This document shows, piece by piece, positions 9,709-20,962 of a stretch of DNA of 64,000 nucleotides. Below the pieces are notes generated by a model. It ran no database searches. It had not been told where the DNA came from and was given only the letters and a program-made list of their open reading frames with translations. A program made the position numbers and the translations under genes. Location of the stretch: positions 1-64,000 of the forward strand of contig NZ_CANMPM010000002.1 in NCBI RefSeq assembly GCF_947499845.1, in the 5' to 3' direction. Position 1 is the stretch's first letter. Each line of letters starts with the position of its first letter. Source of the DNA: an uncultured Pseudokineococcus sp. (GTDB taxonomy: Bacteria; Actinomycetota; Actinomycetes; Actinomycetales; Quadrisphaeraceae).

Positions 9709-10587
9709 TCAGTACCAGTTCGTGGCCTGGCTGTGGCTCCAGGCGCTGCACGGGGTGCCGTAGACGTCGGCGATGTACTGCAGGCCCCACGTGATCTGCG
9801 TGACCGGGTTGGTCTCCCAGTCGGCGCCGGCGCTCGCCATCTTGCTGCCGGGCAGGGCCTGCGGGATGCCGTAGGCGCTCGACGTCGGGTTGTCGGCGTC
9901 GAACTGCCAGCCGCTCTCCTTCGTCCAGAGCTGGTCCAGGCACGACATCTGGTCCGAGCTCCAGCCGCGGTCGGCGACCATCGAGGCGGCCACGCCGCGG
10001 GGGTCGCGCTGCGCGCTGCGGCTCGCCGCCGCGGCCTCCGCCTCGCGCTCCGCCCGGGCCTCCTCGGCCGCGCGGGCGGCGGCCTCCTCGTCGGCGCGGC
10101 GCTGGGCCTCCTCGGCCGCGGCGCGCTCGGCGGCCTCGCGCTCCGCCGCCTCGCGGGCGGCCGCCTCCTCGGCCGCGCGACGGGCGGCCTCGGCCTCCTG
10201 GGCGGCCCGCACCTGCGCGCGGTGCTCCGACGCCTCGGCCCGCTCCGCGCGCAGCTCACCGGGACCGTCGTCCGGGAGGTCGAGTGCGGCGTCCGCCGAC
10301 GCGGGCGCCAGCAGGGGCGTGCTCGACCCCTCCGCGGTCGTCGCCGGGCTCGAGGCGGTGACGGCGCCCGTGCCCGCGGCGACGACCCCGCCGGCGAGGA
10401 GCACGGCGGTCGTGACGCGCCCGACGCGGCTGAGCAGGGCGCTGCGGGCGCTGCCCGCCGCGCGGGCGGCGGCGTGCCGGGCGGGCCCCCTCCGCACGGC
10501 GGGGCGGGCGGTGGGGTGAGCGGAGGTGCGTGCGGTCGGGCGGCGTCGCTGCCACGGTGCTCGGTCGGTCTGGCGGTGGCGGCCCAC
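9709..10587 (-). CDS. Secreted lytic transglycosylase-like protein with coiled coil
   Basis: This 292-residue protein has an Arg-rich start, a signal/anchor segment near residues 58-75 (VTTAVLLAGGVVAAGTGAV) and a stretch of about 95 residues very rich in Ala, Glu and Arg (about 110-205) that is predicted coiled coil. The C-terminal domain, of about 80 residues, starts DRGWSSDQMSCLDQLWTKESGW and contains SSAYGIPQALPGSKM and TQITWGLQYIADVYGTPCSAW. This is the actinobacterial SLT-like/transglycosylase fold seen in Rpf-associated and aggregation-promoting-factor proteins. The ESGW Glu is the likely catalytic acid. It should cleave peptidoglycan outside the membrane. The GTG at 10585-10587 is chosen; GAGGAGAGG lies about 11 bases upstream. 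Confidence 0.8.
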   Translation of the reverse strand: MGRHRQTDRAPWQRRRPTARTSAHPTARPAVRRGPARHAAARAAGSARSALLSRVGRVTTAVLLAGGVVAAGTGAVTASSPATTAEGSSTPLLAPASADAALDLPDDGPGELRAERAEASEHRAQVRAAQEAEAARRAAEEAAAREAAEREAAERAAAEEAQRRADEEAAARAAEEARAEREAEAAAASRSAQRDPRGVAASMVADRGWSSDQMSCLDQLWTKESGWQFDADNPTSSAYGIPQALPGSKMASAGADWETNPVTQITWGLQYIADVYGTPCSAWSHSQATNWY

Positions 10588-10814
10588 GGTGCGGACGACC
10601 TCTCCTCGGGCGCACCCGACGGGCGCGCGGAGGAGCCACCGTGCATCACGGAACGGTCACGGGTCAAAACACGCGGCGCTACCGGCGCGCGCCTGTGCTC
10701 CCGCTGTGCTACCCGCCGTGACGACGGCGGTCGCCCCGCGGCCCGGACGGCGGGCCCGCCGGCGCCTCCGCGTCACCGCTCGTGACGACGGGGCGGCCGC
10801 CGCCCGCGCCGGCC
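10588..10814 (-). promoter_or_regulatory. Intergenic leader upstream of the transglycosylase gene
   Basis: This 227-bp stretch lies between phoH and the transglycosylase gene, both on the minus strand. Read on the minus strand it contains TTGACCCGTGACCGTTCC near 10650-10670, a -35-like TTGACC without a convincing -10 box. I looked for a c-di-AMP-type riboswitch, which is common before such genes, and could not identify one. Confidence 0.3.
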
Positions 10815-12116
10815 TCAGGGCTCGAGCCCCTCCAGCAGCTCGGTGACGAGCGCGGCCACGGGCGAGCGCTCCGAGCGGGTGAGGGTCACGTGCGCGAAGA
10901 GCGGGTGCCCCTTGAGCTTCTCGATGACCGCGGCGACGCCGTCGTGCCGGCCCACGTGGAGGTTGTCGCGCTGCGCGACGTCGTGGGTGAGGACCACGCG
11001 GCTGCCCTGCCCGATGCGCGACAGGACGGTGAGCAGCACGCCGCGCTCGAGGGACTGCGCCTCGTCGACGACGACGAAGGCGTCGTGGAGGCTGCGGCCG
11101 CGGATGTGGGTGAGCGGCAGCACCTCGAGCAGGTCGCGGGCCATGACCTCCTCCACGACCTCGGGGCTGACGAGCGCCCCGAGGGTGTCGAAGACGGCCT
11201 GCGCCCAGGGCCCCATCTTCTCCGCCTCGGTGCCCGGCAGGTAGCCGAGGTCCTGGCCGCCGACGGCGTACAGGGGCCGGAAGACGACGACCTTCTTCTG
11301 CGTCCGGCGCTCGAGCACCGCCTCGAGGCCCGCGCACAGGGCCAGGGCGGACTTGCCCGTCCCCGCCCGCCCGCCGAGGCTGACGATGCCGAGGTCGGGG
11401 TCCAGCAGCAGGTCGACGGCGACCCGCTGCTCGGCGCTGCGGCCGCGGACGCCGAAGACCTCGCGGTCGCCCCGGACGAGCCGCACGGACTTGTCCGCCG
11501 CCACCCGCCCCAGCGCCGACCCGCGCGGGCTGAGGAGGACGAGGCCCGTGTGGACGGGCATCTCGGCGGCCCGGGGGTCCTCCAGCCGCTCCTCGCCGTA
11601 GAGCTGCGCCATCGCCGCCTCGTCGAGCTCGAGCTCGGCGAGGCCCGTCCACCCCGAGTCCACGGCGGCGTCGGCGCGGTACTCCTCGGCGGGGAGCCCG
11701 AGGGCCGACGCCTTGACCCGCATGGGGGTGTCCTTGCTGACGACGACGACGTCGCGCCCCTCGGCCGACAGGTTGCGCGCGACGGCGAGCACCCGGGAGT
11801 CGTTGTCGCCGAGGCGCAGCCCGGCCGGCAGGGAGGTCGGGTCGACGTGGTTGAGCTCGACGTGCAGCGTGCCGCCGTCCGCGCCCACGGGCACCGGCCC
11901 GTCGAGGCGGCCGTGGCGGGCGCGCAGGTCGTCGAGGAGCCGCAGGGCGGTGCGCGCGAAGTAGCCGACCTCCGGGTGGTGGCGCTTGGCCTCGAGCTCG
12001 ACGACGACGACGAGCGGCAGCACGACCTCGTGCTCGGCGAAGCGCAGCATCGCGTGCGGGTCCGAGAGGAGGACGGAGGTGTCGAGGACGTACGTGCGCG
12101 CGGGGGTGGTGGCCAC
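10815..12116 (-). CDS. PhoH-family PIN domain-ATPase (PhoH2-like)
   Basis: This 433-residue protein joins an N-terminal PIN-like nuclease domain (residues 1-150, [14 protein letters not shown] with Asp12, and later [12 protein letters not shown]) to a PhoH-type P-loop ATPase. Walker A is GRAGTGKS at 249-256, and [13 protein letters not shown] provides the Walker B/DEAQ motif. In mycobacteria the same architecture, PhoH2, is an RNA helicase/ribonuclease encoded with a small antitoxin-like protein. No such small gene is visible here. The GTG at 12114-12116 is preceded by GAGGAG at 6 bases, which fixes the start. The 406-bp upstream gap probably holds its promoter. Confidence 0.88.
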   Translation of the reverse strand: MATTPARTYVLDTSVLLSDPHAMLRFAEHEVVLPLVVVVELEAKRHHPEVGYFARTALRLLDDLRARHGRLDGPVPVGADGGTLHVELNHVDPTSLPAGLRLGDNDSRVLAVARNLSAEGRDVVVVSKDTPMRVKASALGLPAEEYRADAAVDSGWTGLAELELDEAAMAQLYGEERLEDPRAAEMPVHTGLVLLSPRGSALGRVAADKSVRLVRGDREVFGVRGRSAEQRVAVDLLLDPDLGIVSLGGRAGTGKSALALCAGLEAVLERRTQKKVVVFRPLYAVGGQDLGYLPGTEAEKMGPWAQAVFDTLGALVSPEVVEEVMARDLLEVLPLTHIRGRSLHDAFVVVDEAQSLERGVLLTVLSRIGQGSRVVLTHDVAQRDNLHVGRHDGVAAVIEKLKGHPLFAHVTLTRSERSPVAALVTELLEGLEP

Positions 12117-12522
12117 GAGGTGCTCCTCACCCGCCCGCGCGCAGCCGCGCGGGCGGCTACTCGACGGGCTGGGCCGGTGGGGCGAGCCGTGCCGCGAGCG
12201 CTCCCCCGGCCCCGCGGCGGGCGGGCGCGGCGGCGGCCGGCTCCCCGTCCACGGGTGCTGCTGGGGCGTGCGCCACGTCCGACCTCCCGGGGCGACGGGT
12301 CGGTCCGCCGCCGTCCCCGACGCTAGACCGCAGGGCCCGCCGCGCCGGGGAGCGCCCGGGCGCGTCGCGCGGACGGGTGAGCGGCGCGCGCGACGCCCGT
12401 GTCGGGTGAGGACGACGAGGCTCGTGGGACGGCGAGATCCCTCAGGCGACGAGGGGGCCCCGGGGACGACGAGGCTCCTCAGGCGACGGTGCGGAGGACG
12501 CGGCGCCGGTCGTCGACGGGGG
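12117..12522. other. Intergenic region between phoH and uppS
   Basis: There is no convincing gene in these 406 bases. A GC-only hairpin (arms around 12130-12140 and 12144-12153) would lie in the 5' leader of phoH. On the minus strand, TAGCGT near 12312-12317 fits a -10 box for phoH. At 12409-12490 the pieces GACGACGAGGCTC and CTCAGGCGAC each occur twice, near the 3' end of uppS, with irregular spacing. Confidence 0.4.
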
Positions 12523-13287
12523 TCAGGAGCCGTAGCGGCGCTCGCGCGCGGCGTAGGCGCGCAGGGCGCGCAGCAGGTCCACGCGCCGGAAGGCGGGCCA
12601 GAGGGCCTCGCAGAAGTAGAACTCGCTGTGCGCGCTCTGCCAGAGGAGGAAGCCGGAGAGCCGCTGCTCGCCGGAGGTGCGGATGACGAGGTCCGGGTCG
12701 GGCTGGCCCTTGGTGTAGAGGTGCTCGGCGATGTGGTCGACGGTGACGACCTCCGCCAGCTCCTCCACGGTGCGTCCGGCCGCCGCCTCCTCGCGGAGCA
12801 GCGAGCGCACGGCGTCGGCGATCTCCTGGCGGCCGCCGTAGCCGATGGCGACGTTGACGTGCAGGCCGCCGTCGTCGCGCGTCGAGGCCGCCGCCGCGGC
12901 GAGCCGCTCGGCCGTCTCCGGGGGCAGCAGGTGGAGGGCGCCGATGGGGTGCACGCGCCAGCGGCCGGTGGCGACGAGGCCGAGGACGGCGTCCTCGATG
13001 ATGCCGAGGAGCTCGGAGACCTCGTCCGGGTCGCGCCGGAGGTTGTCGGTCGAGAGCAGGTAGAGCGTGACGACGCGGACGCCCGCGTCCTCGCACCAGC
13101 CGAGGAAGTCGATGATCTTGTCGGCCCCGCGGCGGTGGCCCGCGTGCGCGGCGAGCCCCGACTGGCGCGCCCAGCGGCGGTTGCCGTCGAGGATGACCCC
13201 CACGTGGTGGGGGCTCTCCGGGCTGCGGCCGACGGACGCCACGAGGCGTCGCTCGTAGGCCCGGTAGAGGAGGTCACGCAGGGCCAC
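12523..13287 (-). CDS. uppS: Isoprenyl transferase (undecaprenyl diphosphate synthase family)
   Basis: This 254-residue cis-prenyltransferase adds isoprene units from IPP to an allylic diphosphate to make polyprenyl carriers for cell-wall synthesis. The catalytic [14 protein letters not shown] is near residue 25, followed by [11 protein letters not shown], and the C-terminal [19 protein letters not shown] signature is intact. M. tuberculosis encodes both a short-chain and a long-chain enzyme of this type. The position next to hlyIII resembles its short-chain Z-FPP synthase (Rv1086, from memory), so the chain length is open. The GTG at 13285-13287 lies 7 bases after TAGCGT, suggesting a leaderless start. 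Confidence 0.92.
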   Translation of the reverse strand: MALRDLLYRAYERRLVASVGRSPESPHHVGVILDGNRRWARQSGLAAHAGHRRGADKIIDFLGWCEDAGVRVVTLYLLSTDNLRRDPDEVSELLGIIEDAVLGLVATGRWRVHPIGALHLLPPETAERLAAAAASTRDDGGLHVNVAIGYGGRQEIADAVRSLLREEAAAGRTVEELAEVVTVDHIAEHLYTKGQPDPDLVIRTSGEQRLSGFLLWQSAHSEFYFCEALWPAFRRVDLLRALRAYAARERRYGS

Positions 13288-13294
13288 GCACCGC

Positions 13295-13300
13295 ACGCTA
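13295..13300 (-). promoter_or_regulatory. Putative -10 box for leaderless uppS
   Basis: Read on the minus strand the bases are TAGCGT, fitting TANNNT. Seven bases separate the box from the GTG, leaving no room for a ribosome binding site. Confidence 0.45.
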
Positions 13301-13447
13301 CTCCGGCGCCGCCCGGCGCTCCTCGCCGACGGCGGACGCCCGCCCCGGGCACGTCTACGCTCGTCCGGTCGTCCTGCGGGGAGGGCGGGTGCGACAGCAC
13401 GGGCGGACGCCGGCGGCGCCCGCCGACGCGGGTGCGGAGGAGGCCAC

Positions 13448-14251
13448 GTGGACCAGGCGCGCAGCGGCAGCGGCCGCGGAGGTGCCCCGGCGGCGCCCGA
13501 CCCCGGCGACGACGGGGCGCTGCGCTCCGCGGACCCGGGCCGCCCCGAGGAGGTGCGGACGGCGCCCACCGCCGGCGACGGCGGGCGGCGCGGGCCGGGC
13601 GGCGCCGTCAAGCCCCTGCTGCGGGGCTGGCTGCACCTCGGCATGTTCCCGCTCGTCCTCGCCGCGGGGATCGTGGCCGTCAGCCTCGCGCCGACGACCG
13701 AGAGCCGCTGGGCGATGGCGGTCTTCGGGCTCACCGCGGCGATGCTCTTCGGCGTCAGCGCGCTCTACCACCGCGGACGCTGGTCGCCGCGCACGCAGGT
13801 GCTGCTCAAGCGGTTCGACCACTCGAACATCTTCCTCATCATCGCGGGCACCTACACGCCCTTCGCCGTGCTGCTCCTGCAGCCCGGACCCCAGCGCGTC
13901 CTCCTGCTCGTGGCCTGGATCGCCGCCCTCGTCGGCATCGCGTTCCGCATCTTCTGGGTGGGCGCGCCGCGCTGGCTCTACGTGCCCGCCTACGTCGCCA
14001 TGGGCTGGGTCGCCGTGGCCTTCCTCCCGCAGTTCCTCGAGGGGGGCGGGCCCGCCGTGCTCGTCCTCGTCGTCGTCGGGGGCCTGCTCTACACCGCCGG
14101 CGCGCTCGTCTACGGCCTCAAGCGGCCCGACCCGAGCCCGCGCTACTTCGGCTTCCACGAGATCTTCCACGCGCTCACCGTCGTGGCCTTCGTCTGCCAC
14201 TACGTCGCGGCCTCGCTCGCGCTCTACAGCGGGGACCTCCCGACGTCCTGA
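13448..14251 (+). CDS. Hemolysin III / PAQR family membrane protein
   Basis: This 267-residue integral membrane protein has seven membrane segments after a hydrophilic N-terminus of about 55 residues. The HlyIII/PAQR metal-site motifs are visible: SALYHR in segment 2, [19 protein letters not shown], and the C-terminal [19 protein letters not shown] with conserved His residues. PAQR-family bacterial members are proposed metal-dependent hydrolases or receptors, and the haemolysin name is historical. The GTG at 13448 is preceded by GGAGGAGG. The gene is divergent from uppS and convergent with yyaL, an order also seen in mycobacteria. Confidence 0.9.
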   Translation: MDQARSGSGRGGAPAAPDPGDDGALRSADPGRPEEVRTAPTAGDGGRRGPGGAVKPLLRGWLHLGMFPLVLAAGIVAVSLAPTTESRWAMAVFGLTAAMLFGVSALYHRGRWSPRTQVLLKRFDHSNIFLIIAGTYTPFAVLLLQPGPQRVLLLVAWIAALVGIAFRIFWVGAPRWLYVPAYVAMGWVAVAFLPQFLEGGGPAVLVLVVVGGLLYTAGALVYGLKRPDPSPRYFGFHEIFHALTVVAFVCHYVAASLALYSGDLPTS

Positions 14252-14323
14252 CGCCGGACCGGGGCGGTGCCGCGCCGTCCCGGCGCGGAGCCGCGGCCCC
14301 TCCGCCCGCGCCCCGCAGGCCAT

Positions 14324-14423
14324 GTGTGGCCATGTCGCCCCTGCGGGGGACGTCGGCGGGGCGACATGGCCACACATCGCCCCTGGCCCACGCCCCGACG
14401 GCGACATGGCCACACGTCGCCCC
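14324..14423. repeat. Three-copy 40-bp-period array (array A1)
   Basis: Three copies of a hairpin-forming motif have their central GGCC at 14328, 14368 and 14408, exactly 40 bp apart. The first reads TGTGGCCATGTCGCCC; the other two are the inverse orientation, GGCGACATGGCCACAC followed by ATCGCC or GTCGCC. In one orientation the transcript can pair a 9-base arm GGCGAYRTG with CATGTCGCC around TGGC, with changes falling at G-U wobble positions. The first copy has a degenerate left arm. It lies between convergent hlyIII and yyaL. The same motif recurs at 34.0 kb. Confidence 0.85.
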
Positions 14424-14438
14424 CCGCAGGGGGCGCGG

Positions 14439-16532
<2,094 letters not shown>

Positions 16533-16652
16533 GCCGTCGATGCTCCCCCACCCGGTGCGCGAGCGCACGGGCGCCCGTCTCGCCCGTCCTCGTCCGTTCT
16601 GCCCCCGCACCCGGCGCTCCTCTGCGACGCTCCTCTCCATGGGGGGAGACCT

Positions 16653-19439
16653 GTGCGCCGCGGGGGCGGCGTGAGCACCGGCGTGCCGCCGCGCCCGGGG
16701 GCCGAGGGCACCGACGGTGCCGCGGCTGGGCCCGGCGCGCGGCCGTCCGTCGAGCGCGCTCCGTCCGTCGCCGGCTCCGTCCCCCTCGGCGGCCGGTGGT
16801 GGGCGCGCTCCCTGGGCACGGCGGCCCTCCTGCTCGCCGCCTGCCTGCTCGGCCGGCACCTGCGTCCGGAGGGCACGCTCTTCTCCCTCCTGTGGCCCGC
16901 GGCCGGGCTGGCCGTGTGGTGGTTCGCCGCCCGCCGCCCCGCACGGGTGCGGGCCCTGGACGCCGGCCTGCTCCTCGCGGTCGTGTGGCTCGCCCACGTG
17001 GTGACCGGTTCGTCGCCCGCCCTCGCGGGGGTGAACCTCGTCCACGGGCTCGTCGGGGCCCGGGCGCTGCGGTGGTGCTGCCGCCTGCCCGCGGACGGCC
17101 GGCTGGGGCTCGCGCGGCCCGGCCGACTGCTGGCCGCCTCGGCCGTCGCGGGCGGGGCCAGCGGGCTGCTCAGCACCGCGGTCGGCGCCGCCATCGGTCT
17201 CGACGTCCTGAGCACGCTCGTCCAGATCAGCCTGCGCAACACCGCGGGGACCTTCCTCGTCCTGGTCCTCGTCCTGGCCCTCGAGCGCCCGGGCGGGGTC
17301 CGCGAGCTCGTCAGCGGTCCGCGCCTCGGGGAGTGGGCCGTCCTCGTCGCCGTCGGCGTCCTCACCTACCTCGCCGCCTTCGCGTGGCTGCCGCAGCTCC
17401 CGCTCGCCTTCTCCGTCTTCCCGATGCTCGCGTGGTCCGGCTCGCGCATGGGGCTCCCCCGGACCGCCGTCCTCTCCGTGCTGCTCGACGTCCTCGCGGT
17501 GGCCGTGGCCGTCCTCGGCGACGGCGTCTTCTTCGCCGGGCTCTCGACGCTGACGGCGCGGGCGGCCGTCGTGCAGCTCTTCCTCGTCCTCACCGTCCTC
17601 GTCAGCGTCCTGCTCGCGACCAGCCAGGAGGAGCGGGGCCGTGCCGTCGCCTCGCTCGCGCAGGCCCGTGCGGCGCTCGCCGCGTCCATCGACGCCGCCC
17701 TCATCGGCAACGGCGTCCTCGTCGTCGGCGGCGCGGCCGCCGGGCGCCTGCTGCACCCCAACCCCGCCCTCCAGCGCCTCCTCGGGGTCCCCGCCCAGGA
17801 CCCCGGCGCGGACGGCGCAGCGGCGCCGGCCGTCTCCTGGTTCGCCCACCTGCGGCCGGAGGACCTCGCCACCGTGCGACAGGTGCTCGAGGAGGTCACG
17901 GCGACGACGCGGGACACCTGGACCGGGGAGCTCGCCCACGTGCGGGCGGACTCCTCCCTCGTCTGGGCGCAGGTGCACCTGTCCGCCCTCCCGTCACCGG
18001 TGGCCCCCGGCCTCCTCGCGGGCGCCGGCGACCGCGTCGCCCTCCCGGCTCCGGGGGCGCCGCACGAGCGCGTCGTCGTCGCCCAGTTCCTCGACGTCAC
18101 GGCCCGCAAGGACGCCGAGGCGCAGCTGGTCCACCTCGCCCTCCACGACGAGCTCACGGGCCTGCCGAACCGGGTGCTCCTGCGCGACCACGTCGCGCTG
18201 GCGCTCGCCGCGGCCCGGCGCTCCGGCGCCCTCGTCGCGCTCGTCTTCCTCGACCTCGACGACTTCAAGTCCGTCAACGACTCCCTCGGCCACGAGGCCG
18301 GCGACCGCGTCCTGCGGGTGACGGCGCAGCGCCTCGGCGAGGCCGTCCGCGCGAGCGACACGGTCGCCCGCATCGGCGGAGACGAGTTCGTCGTGTGCTG
18401 CCCCGAGGTCGACAGCGCCCAGCACGCCGAGGAGGTCGCGGCGCGCCTGCTCGAGGCGGTCGGCCGTCCCGTCCTCCTCGACGGCCGGCTCGTCGCCGTC
18501 GGCGCGAGCGCCGGCCTCACCGTGTCCGGGGCGGGCGACGACGCCGGCGAGCTGCTGCGGCGCAGCGACACCGCGATGTACGCCGCCAAGCGCTCCGGGC
18601 GCGGGCGGACCGCCGTCTTCGACCGCTCGCTCGAGGCCCGCGCCGACCGCCTCGTCACCCTCACCGCGGAGCTGCGGGAGGCGCTCGTCCTCGACCAGTT
18701 CGTCGTCCACTACCAGCCGGTCGTCGACCTCGCGGACGGCGCGGTCACCGGCTGCGAGGCCCTCGTGCGCTGGCGGCACCCCGTGCGGGGCCTGCTGCCG
18801 CCGGGCGACTGGCTCGACGTCGCCGAGGGCAGCGACGTCGTCGTCCGCATGGGCGAGCAGGTCCTGCGCCGCGCGACCGCCGACCTGGCGGAGGTCGCGC
18901 GGACGGACCGGCCCCTGAAGCTGCACGTCAACGTCAGCGGGCGCCAGCTGGCCGCCGCGGGGCTCGTGGACGCGGTGGCCGGCGCCCTGGAGGCCAGCGG
19001 CCTCCCGCCGCACCTCGTCGTCGTCGAGCTCACCGAGACGCACCTGCTCGAGGTGCACGGCAGCCTCCTCGCCGACCTCTCCGCGCTGCACCGCCTGGGC
19101 GTCGAGGTGTCCGTCGACGACTTCGGCACGGGCTTCAGCTCGCTCGCCCAGCTCGTGCAGCTGCCCGTCGACGGGGTGAAGGTCGACCGCAGCTTGGTCG
19201 CGGGGGCGACCACCGACGACCGGGCGCTCGCGGTGGTCCGCGGCGTCCTCGGCATGGCCGAGGCGCTGGGGCTGGGCGTCGTCGCCGAGGGCGTCGAGGA
19301 GCCCGCCCAGGCCGACCTCCTGCGCCGCATGGGATGCCCGAGCGCGCAGGGCTACCTCTGGTCCCCGCCCGTGGACCTGGCGACCTTCCGGGGCCTGCTG
19401 CGCGAGCCGCTGGGACCGCCCGCCCGCACGGGCGCCTGA
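16653..19439 (+). CDS. MASE1-PAS-GGDEF-EAL c-di-GMP turnover protein
   Basis: This protein of about 928 residues is a membrane-bound cyclic di-GMP enzyme. Residues 45-320 form a MASE1-like sensor with about eight membrane segments ([33 protein letters not shown]). A PAS-like domain follows (about 340-470), then GGDEF (motif IGGDEFVVC near residue 575, with [16 protein letters not shown]) and EAL ([10 protein letters not shown] near 700, [22 protein letters not shown] near 822). Both catalytic motifs look intact, so it could make and break c-di-GMP. The start is uncertain: GTG at 16653 has GGGGGGAG four bases upstream, and GTG at 16671 is the alternative. It lies inside a block that interrupts conserved gene order. 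Confidence 0.9.
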   Translation: MRRGGGVSTGVPPRPGAEGTDGAAAGPGARPSVERAPSVAGSVPLGGRWWARSLGTAALLLAACLLGRHLRPEGTLFSLLWPAAGLAVWWFAARRPARVRALDAGLLLAVVWLAHVVTGSSPALAGVNLVHGLVGARALRWCCRLPADGRLGLARPGRLLAASAVAGGASGLLSTAVGAAIGLDVLSTLVQISLRNTAGTFLVLVLVLALERPGGVRELVSGPRLGEWAVLVAVGVLTYLAAFAWLPQLPLAFSVFPMLAWSGSRMGLPRTAVLSVLLDVLAVAVAVLGDGVFFAGLSTLTARAAVVQLFLVLTVLVSVLLATSQEERGRAVASLAQARAALAASIDAALIGNGVLVVGGAAAGRLLHPNPALQRLLGVPAQDPGADGAAAPAVSWFAHLRPEDLATVRQVLEEVTATTRDTWTGELAHVRADSSLVWAQVHLSALPSPVAPGLLAGAGDRVALPAPGAPHERVVVAQFLDVTARKDAEAQLVHLALHDELTGLPNRVLLRDHVALALAAARRSGALVALVFLDLDDFKSVNDSLGHEAGDRVLRVTAQRLGEAVRASDTVARIGGDEFVVCCPEVDSAQHAEEVAARLLEAVGRPVLLDGRLVAVGASAGLTVSGAGDDAGELLRRSDTAMYAAKRSGRGRTAVFDRSLEARADRLVTLTAELREALVLDQFVVHYQPVVDLADGAVTGCEALVRWRHPVRGLLPPGDWLDVAEGSDVVVRMGEQVLRRATADLAEVARTDRPLKLHVNVSGRQLAAAGLVDAVAGALEASGLPPHLVVVELTETHLLEVHGSLLADLSALHRLGVEVSVDDFGTGFSSLAQLVQLPVDGVKVDRSLVAGATTDDRALAVVRGVLGMAEALGLGVVAEGVEEPAQADLLRRMGCPSAQGYLWSPPVDLATFRGLLREPLGPPARTGA

Positions 19440-19638
19440 CGTGCCCCCCGGCTCCCCCGTCGTCCCGCCGGCGCGCCCGCGCGGGAGGCGCACCGGCGCG
19501 TCGCCCGTCCGGTCGCGCGCCCGGGCGGCGGGGGCCGTAGCGTCTGCCCCGGCACCCGACGCGCGCTACCGTGCGCAGCCGGGGGGTCGGCCCGACCGGC
19601 CCGCCCCCGACCGAGCGAGCGACGTGCTGGAGGTCCCC

Positions 19639-20121
19639 GTGGCACAGGCCCTCAGGGCGAGCACCCGCCCGCCCGGCGGCTTCGCCGAGGTCACCACCTG
19701 GGAGCTGTCCACCTCGGACGACCTGGCGCGCATCCGGCGGTCCCTGCACGCGGAGCTCCTGGGTCGCGGCGAGGAGGACTCGGCCGGGCTCGGCGACCTG
19801 CAGGACCGCGTCGTGCTCGTCGTCAGCGAGCTGGCCACGAACGCCCTGCGCCACGGCGCCCCGCCCAGCTCGGTCCGCCTCCTCGTGGACGACGCGCGCG
19901 CCCTCGTCGTCGACGTCACCGACGCCGCCGCGGGCGCCTCGCCCGAGCTCGCGGCCGCCCGGGCCCTCGGGGAGGGCGGCTTCGGCATGCACCTCGCGGC
20001 CCGGCTGGCCGACGGCGTGGGCTGGTACACCGACGCCGAGCTCAAGCACGTGTGGGCGCGCTTCGCCTTCGACGGCCCGGACACCGACGCCCGGGCCGCC
20101 ACCGCCGTCCCGGCGGTCTGA
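19639..20121 (+). CDS. Anti-sigma-type ATP-binding protein (RsbW/HATPase_c-like)
   Basis: This 160-residue single-domain protein has a GHKL ATPase fold. It shows the N-box VVLVVSELATNALRHGAPP (Glu and Asn for Mg-ATP), a G1-like DVTDAAAG and the G2-like EGGFGMHLAARLAD. Stand-alone domains of this kind in actinobacteria are usually serine kinases of anti-anti-sigma proteins. No anti-anti-sigma or sigma gene is adjacent. The GTG at 19639 is preceded by GGAGG with 5 bases, which decides the start. Two TANNNT boxes (TAGCGT at 19538, TACCGT at 19567) lie upstream. It follows the GGDEF-EAL gene by 200 bp, so a functional link to that signal protein is possible but unproven. Confidence 0.8.
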   Translation: MAQALRASTRPPGGFAEVTTWELSTSDDLARIRRSLHAELLGRGEEDSAGLGDLQDRVVLVVSELATNALRHGAPPSSVRLLVDDARALVVDVTDAAAGASPELAAARALGEGGFGMHLAARLADGVGWYTDAELKHVWARFAFDGPDTDARAATAVPAV

Positions 20122-20200
20122 CACCGCCGCCGCACCCGCGGTCCGCCCGGCCACCGGCCCGGGCGCGCTCGCGCTGCGTGCCCCGCCGCAGCGCCGGCGG

Positions 20201-20962
20201 CTACCCGCCGAGCCCCGCCATCCGCAGCCGCACGGCGCGGGCCGCCCCGGCGGCCTCGTCGAGCGCGGCGAGGCGCTCGTCGCCCTCCGGGAGCCCGCCC
20301 GGGCCGACGCCCGCGGCCCACTCGAGGAGCCGGTCGGCGAGGGCCGGGTTGAGCGCCAGCACCGGGCCGTGCAGGTAGGTGCCGACGACGCGGCCCGCGA
20401 CGACCCCGTCGACCGAGGCCTCCCCCACCCCGTTGCCGGTGCCGCGCAGCACGCGCCCCAGGGGCACCGCGCCGTCGTCGAGGGCCGTGCGCCCGCCGTG
20501 GTTCTCGAAGCCGAGCAGCGGGGGCAGGCCCAGGCTCGGGTCGGCCTCGACGACGACCTCGCCGACGGCGCGCCGCTCGGCGGGCAGCGGCTCGACGGTG
20601 CGGCAGGGCAGCAGCGACAGCCCCGGGACGGAGCCGTCGACGTCGCGGAAGGCGCTGCCGAGGACCTGCATCCCGGCGCAGACGGCGAGCACGGCGCCGC
20701 CGGCGTCGACCGCGCGCGCCATCCGGTCCTCCTGCGCGAGCAGGCGGGCGACGTGCCGCTGCGGCCCGTCCTCCCCGCCGCCGAGCAGGTAGACGTCGGC
20801 CTGCGGCAGCCCCTCGCTGCCGACCACCTCGACGACCTCGGCGTCCATGCCCCGGGCGCGGGCCCGGGCGGCGAGGACGGCGGCGTTGCCGCCGTCGCCG
20901 TAGGTGCCGAGCAGCTCGGGGTAGAGGACGGCCACGCGCACCGCCGAGGGCCCGGCGCTCAC
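20201..20962 (-). CDS. gatD: Lipid II glutaminyl amidotransferase subunit GatD
   Basis: This 253-residue class-I glutamine amidotransferase releases ammonia from glutamine for MurT, which uses it to amidate D-glutamate in the peptidoglycan stem peptide. The start VRVAVLYPELLGTYGDGGNA is typical of GatD/CobB-like proteins. The nucleophile elbow is AVCAGMQVLG (Cys), and the distant catalytic His is in GTYLHGPVL. The GTG at 20960-20962 overlaps the murT stop by 4 bases, indicating coupled synthesis of the two subunits. It is the last gene of the mca-membrane-murT-gatD run. Confidence 0.92.
   Translation of the reverse strand: MSAGPSAVRVAVLYPELLGTYGDGGNAAVLAARARARGMDAEVVEVVGSEGLPQADVYLLGGGEDGPQRHVARLLAQEDRMARAVDAGGAVLAVCAGMQVLGSAFRDVDGSVPGLSLLPCRTVEPLPAERRAVGEVVVEADPSLGLPPLLGFENHGGRTALDDGAVPLGRVLRGTGNGVGEASVDGVVAGRVVGTYLHGPVLALNPALADRLLEWAAGVGPGGLPEGDERLAALDEAAGAARAVRLRMAGLGG

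Noticed and set aside
10588-10814. c-di-AMP (ydaO-type) riboswitch before the transglycosylase gene
   Set aside because: This is a common context for that riboswitch, but I could not match its conserved core motifs in the sequence.
12409-12490. A seventh 41-bp array near the uppS 3' end
   Set aside because: GACGACGAGGCTC and CTCAGGCGAC are each repeated, but at spacings of 54 and 37 bp, which do not fit the period.
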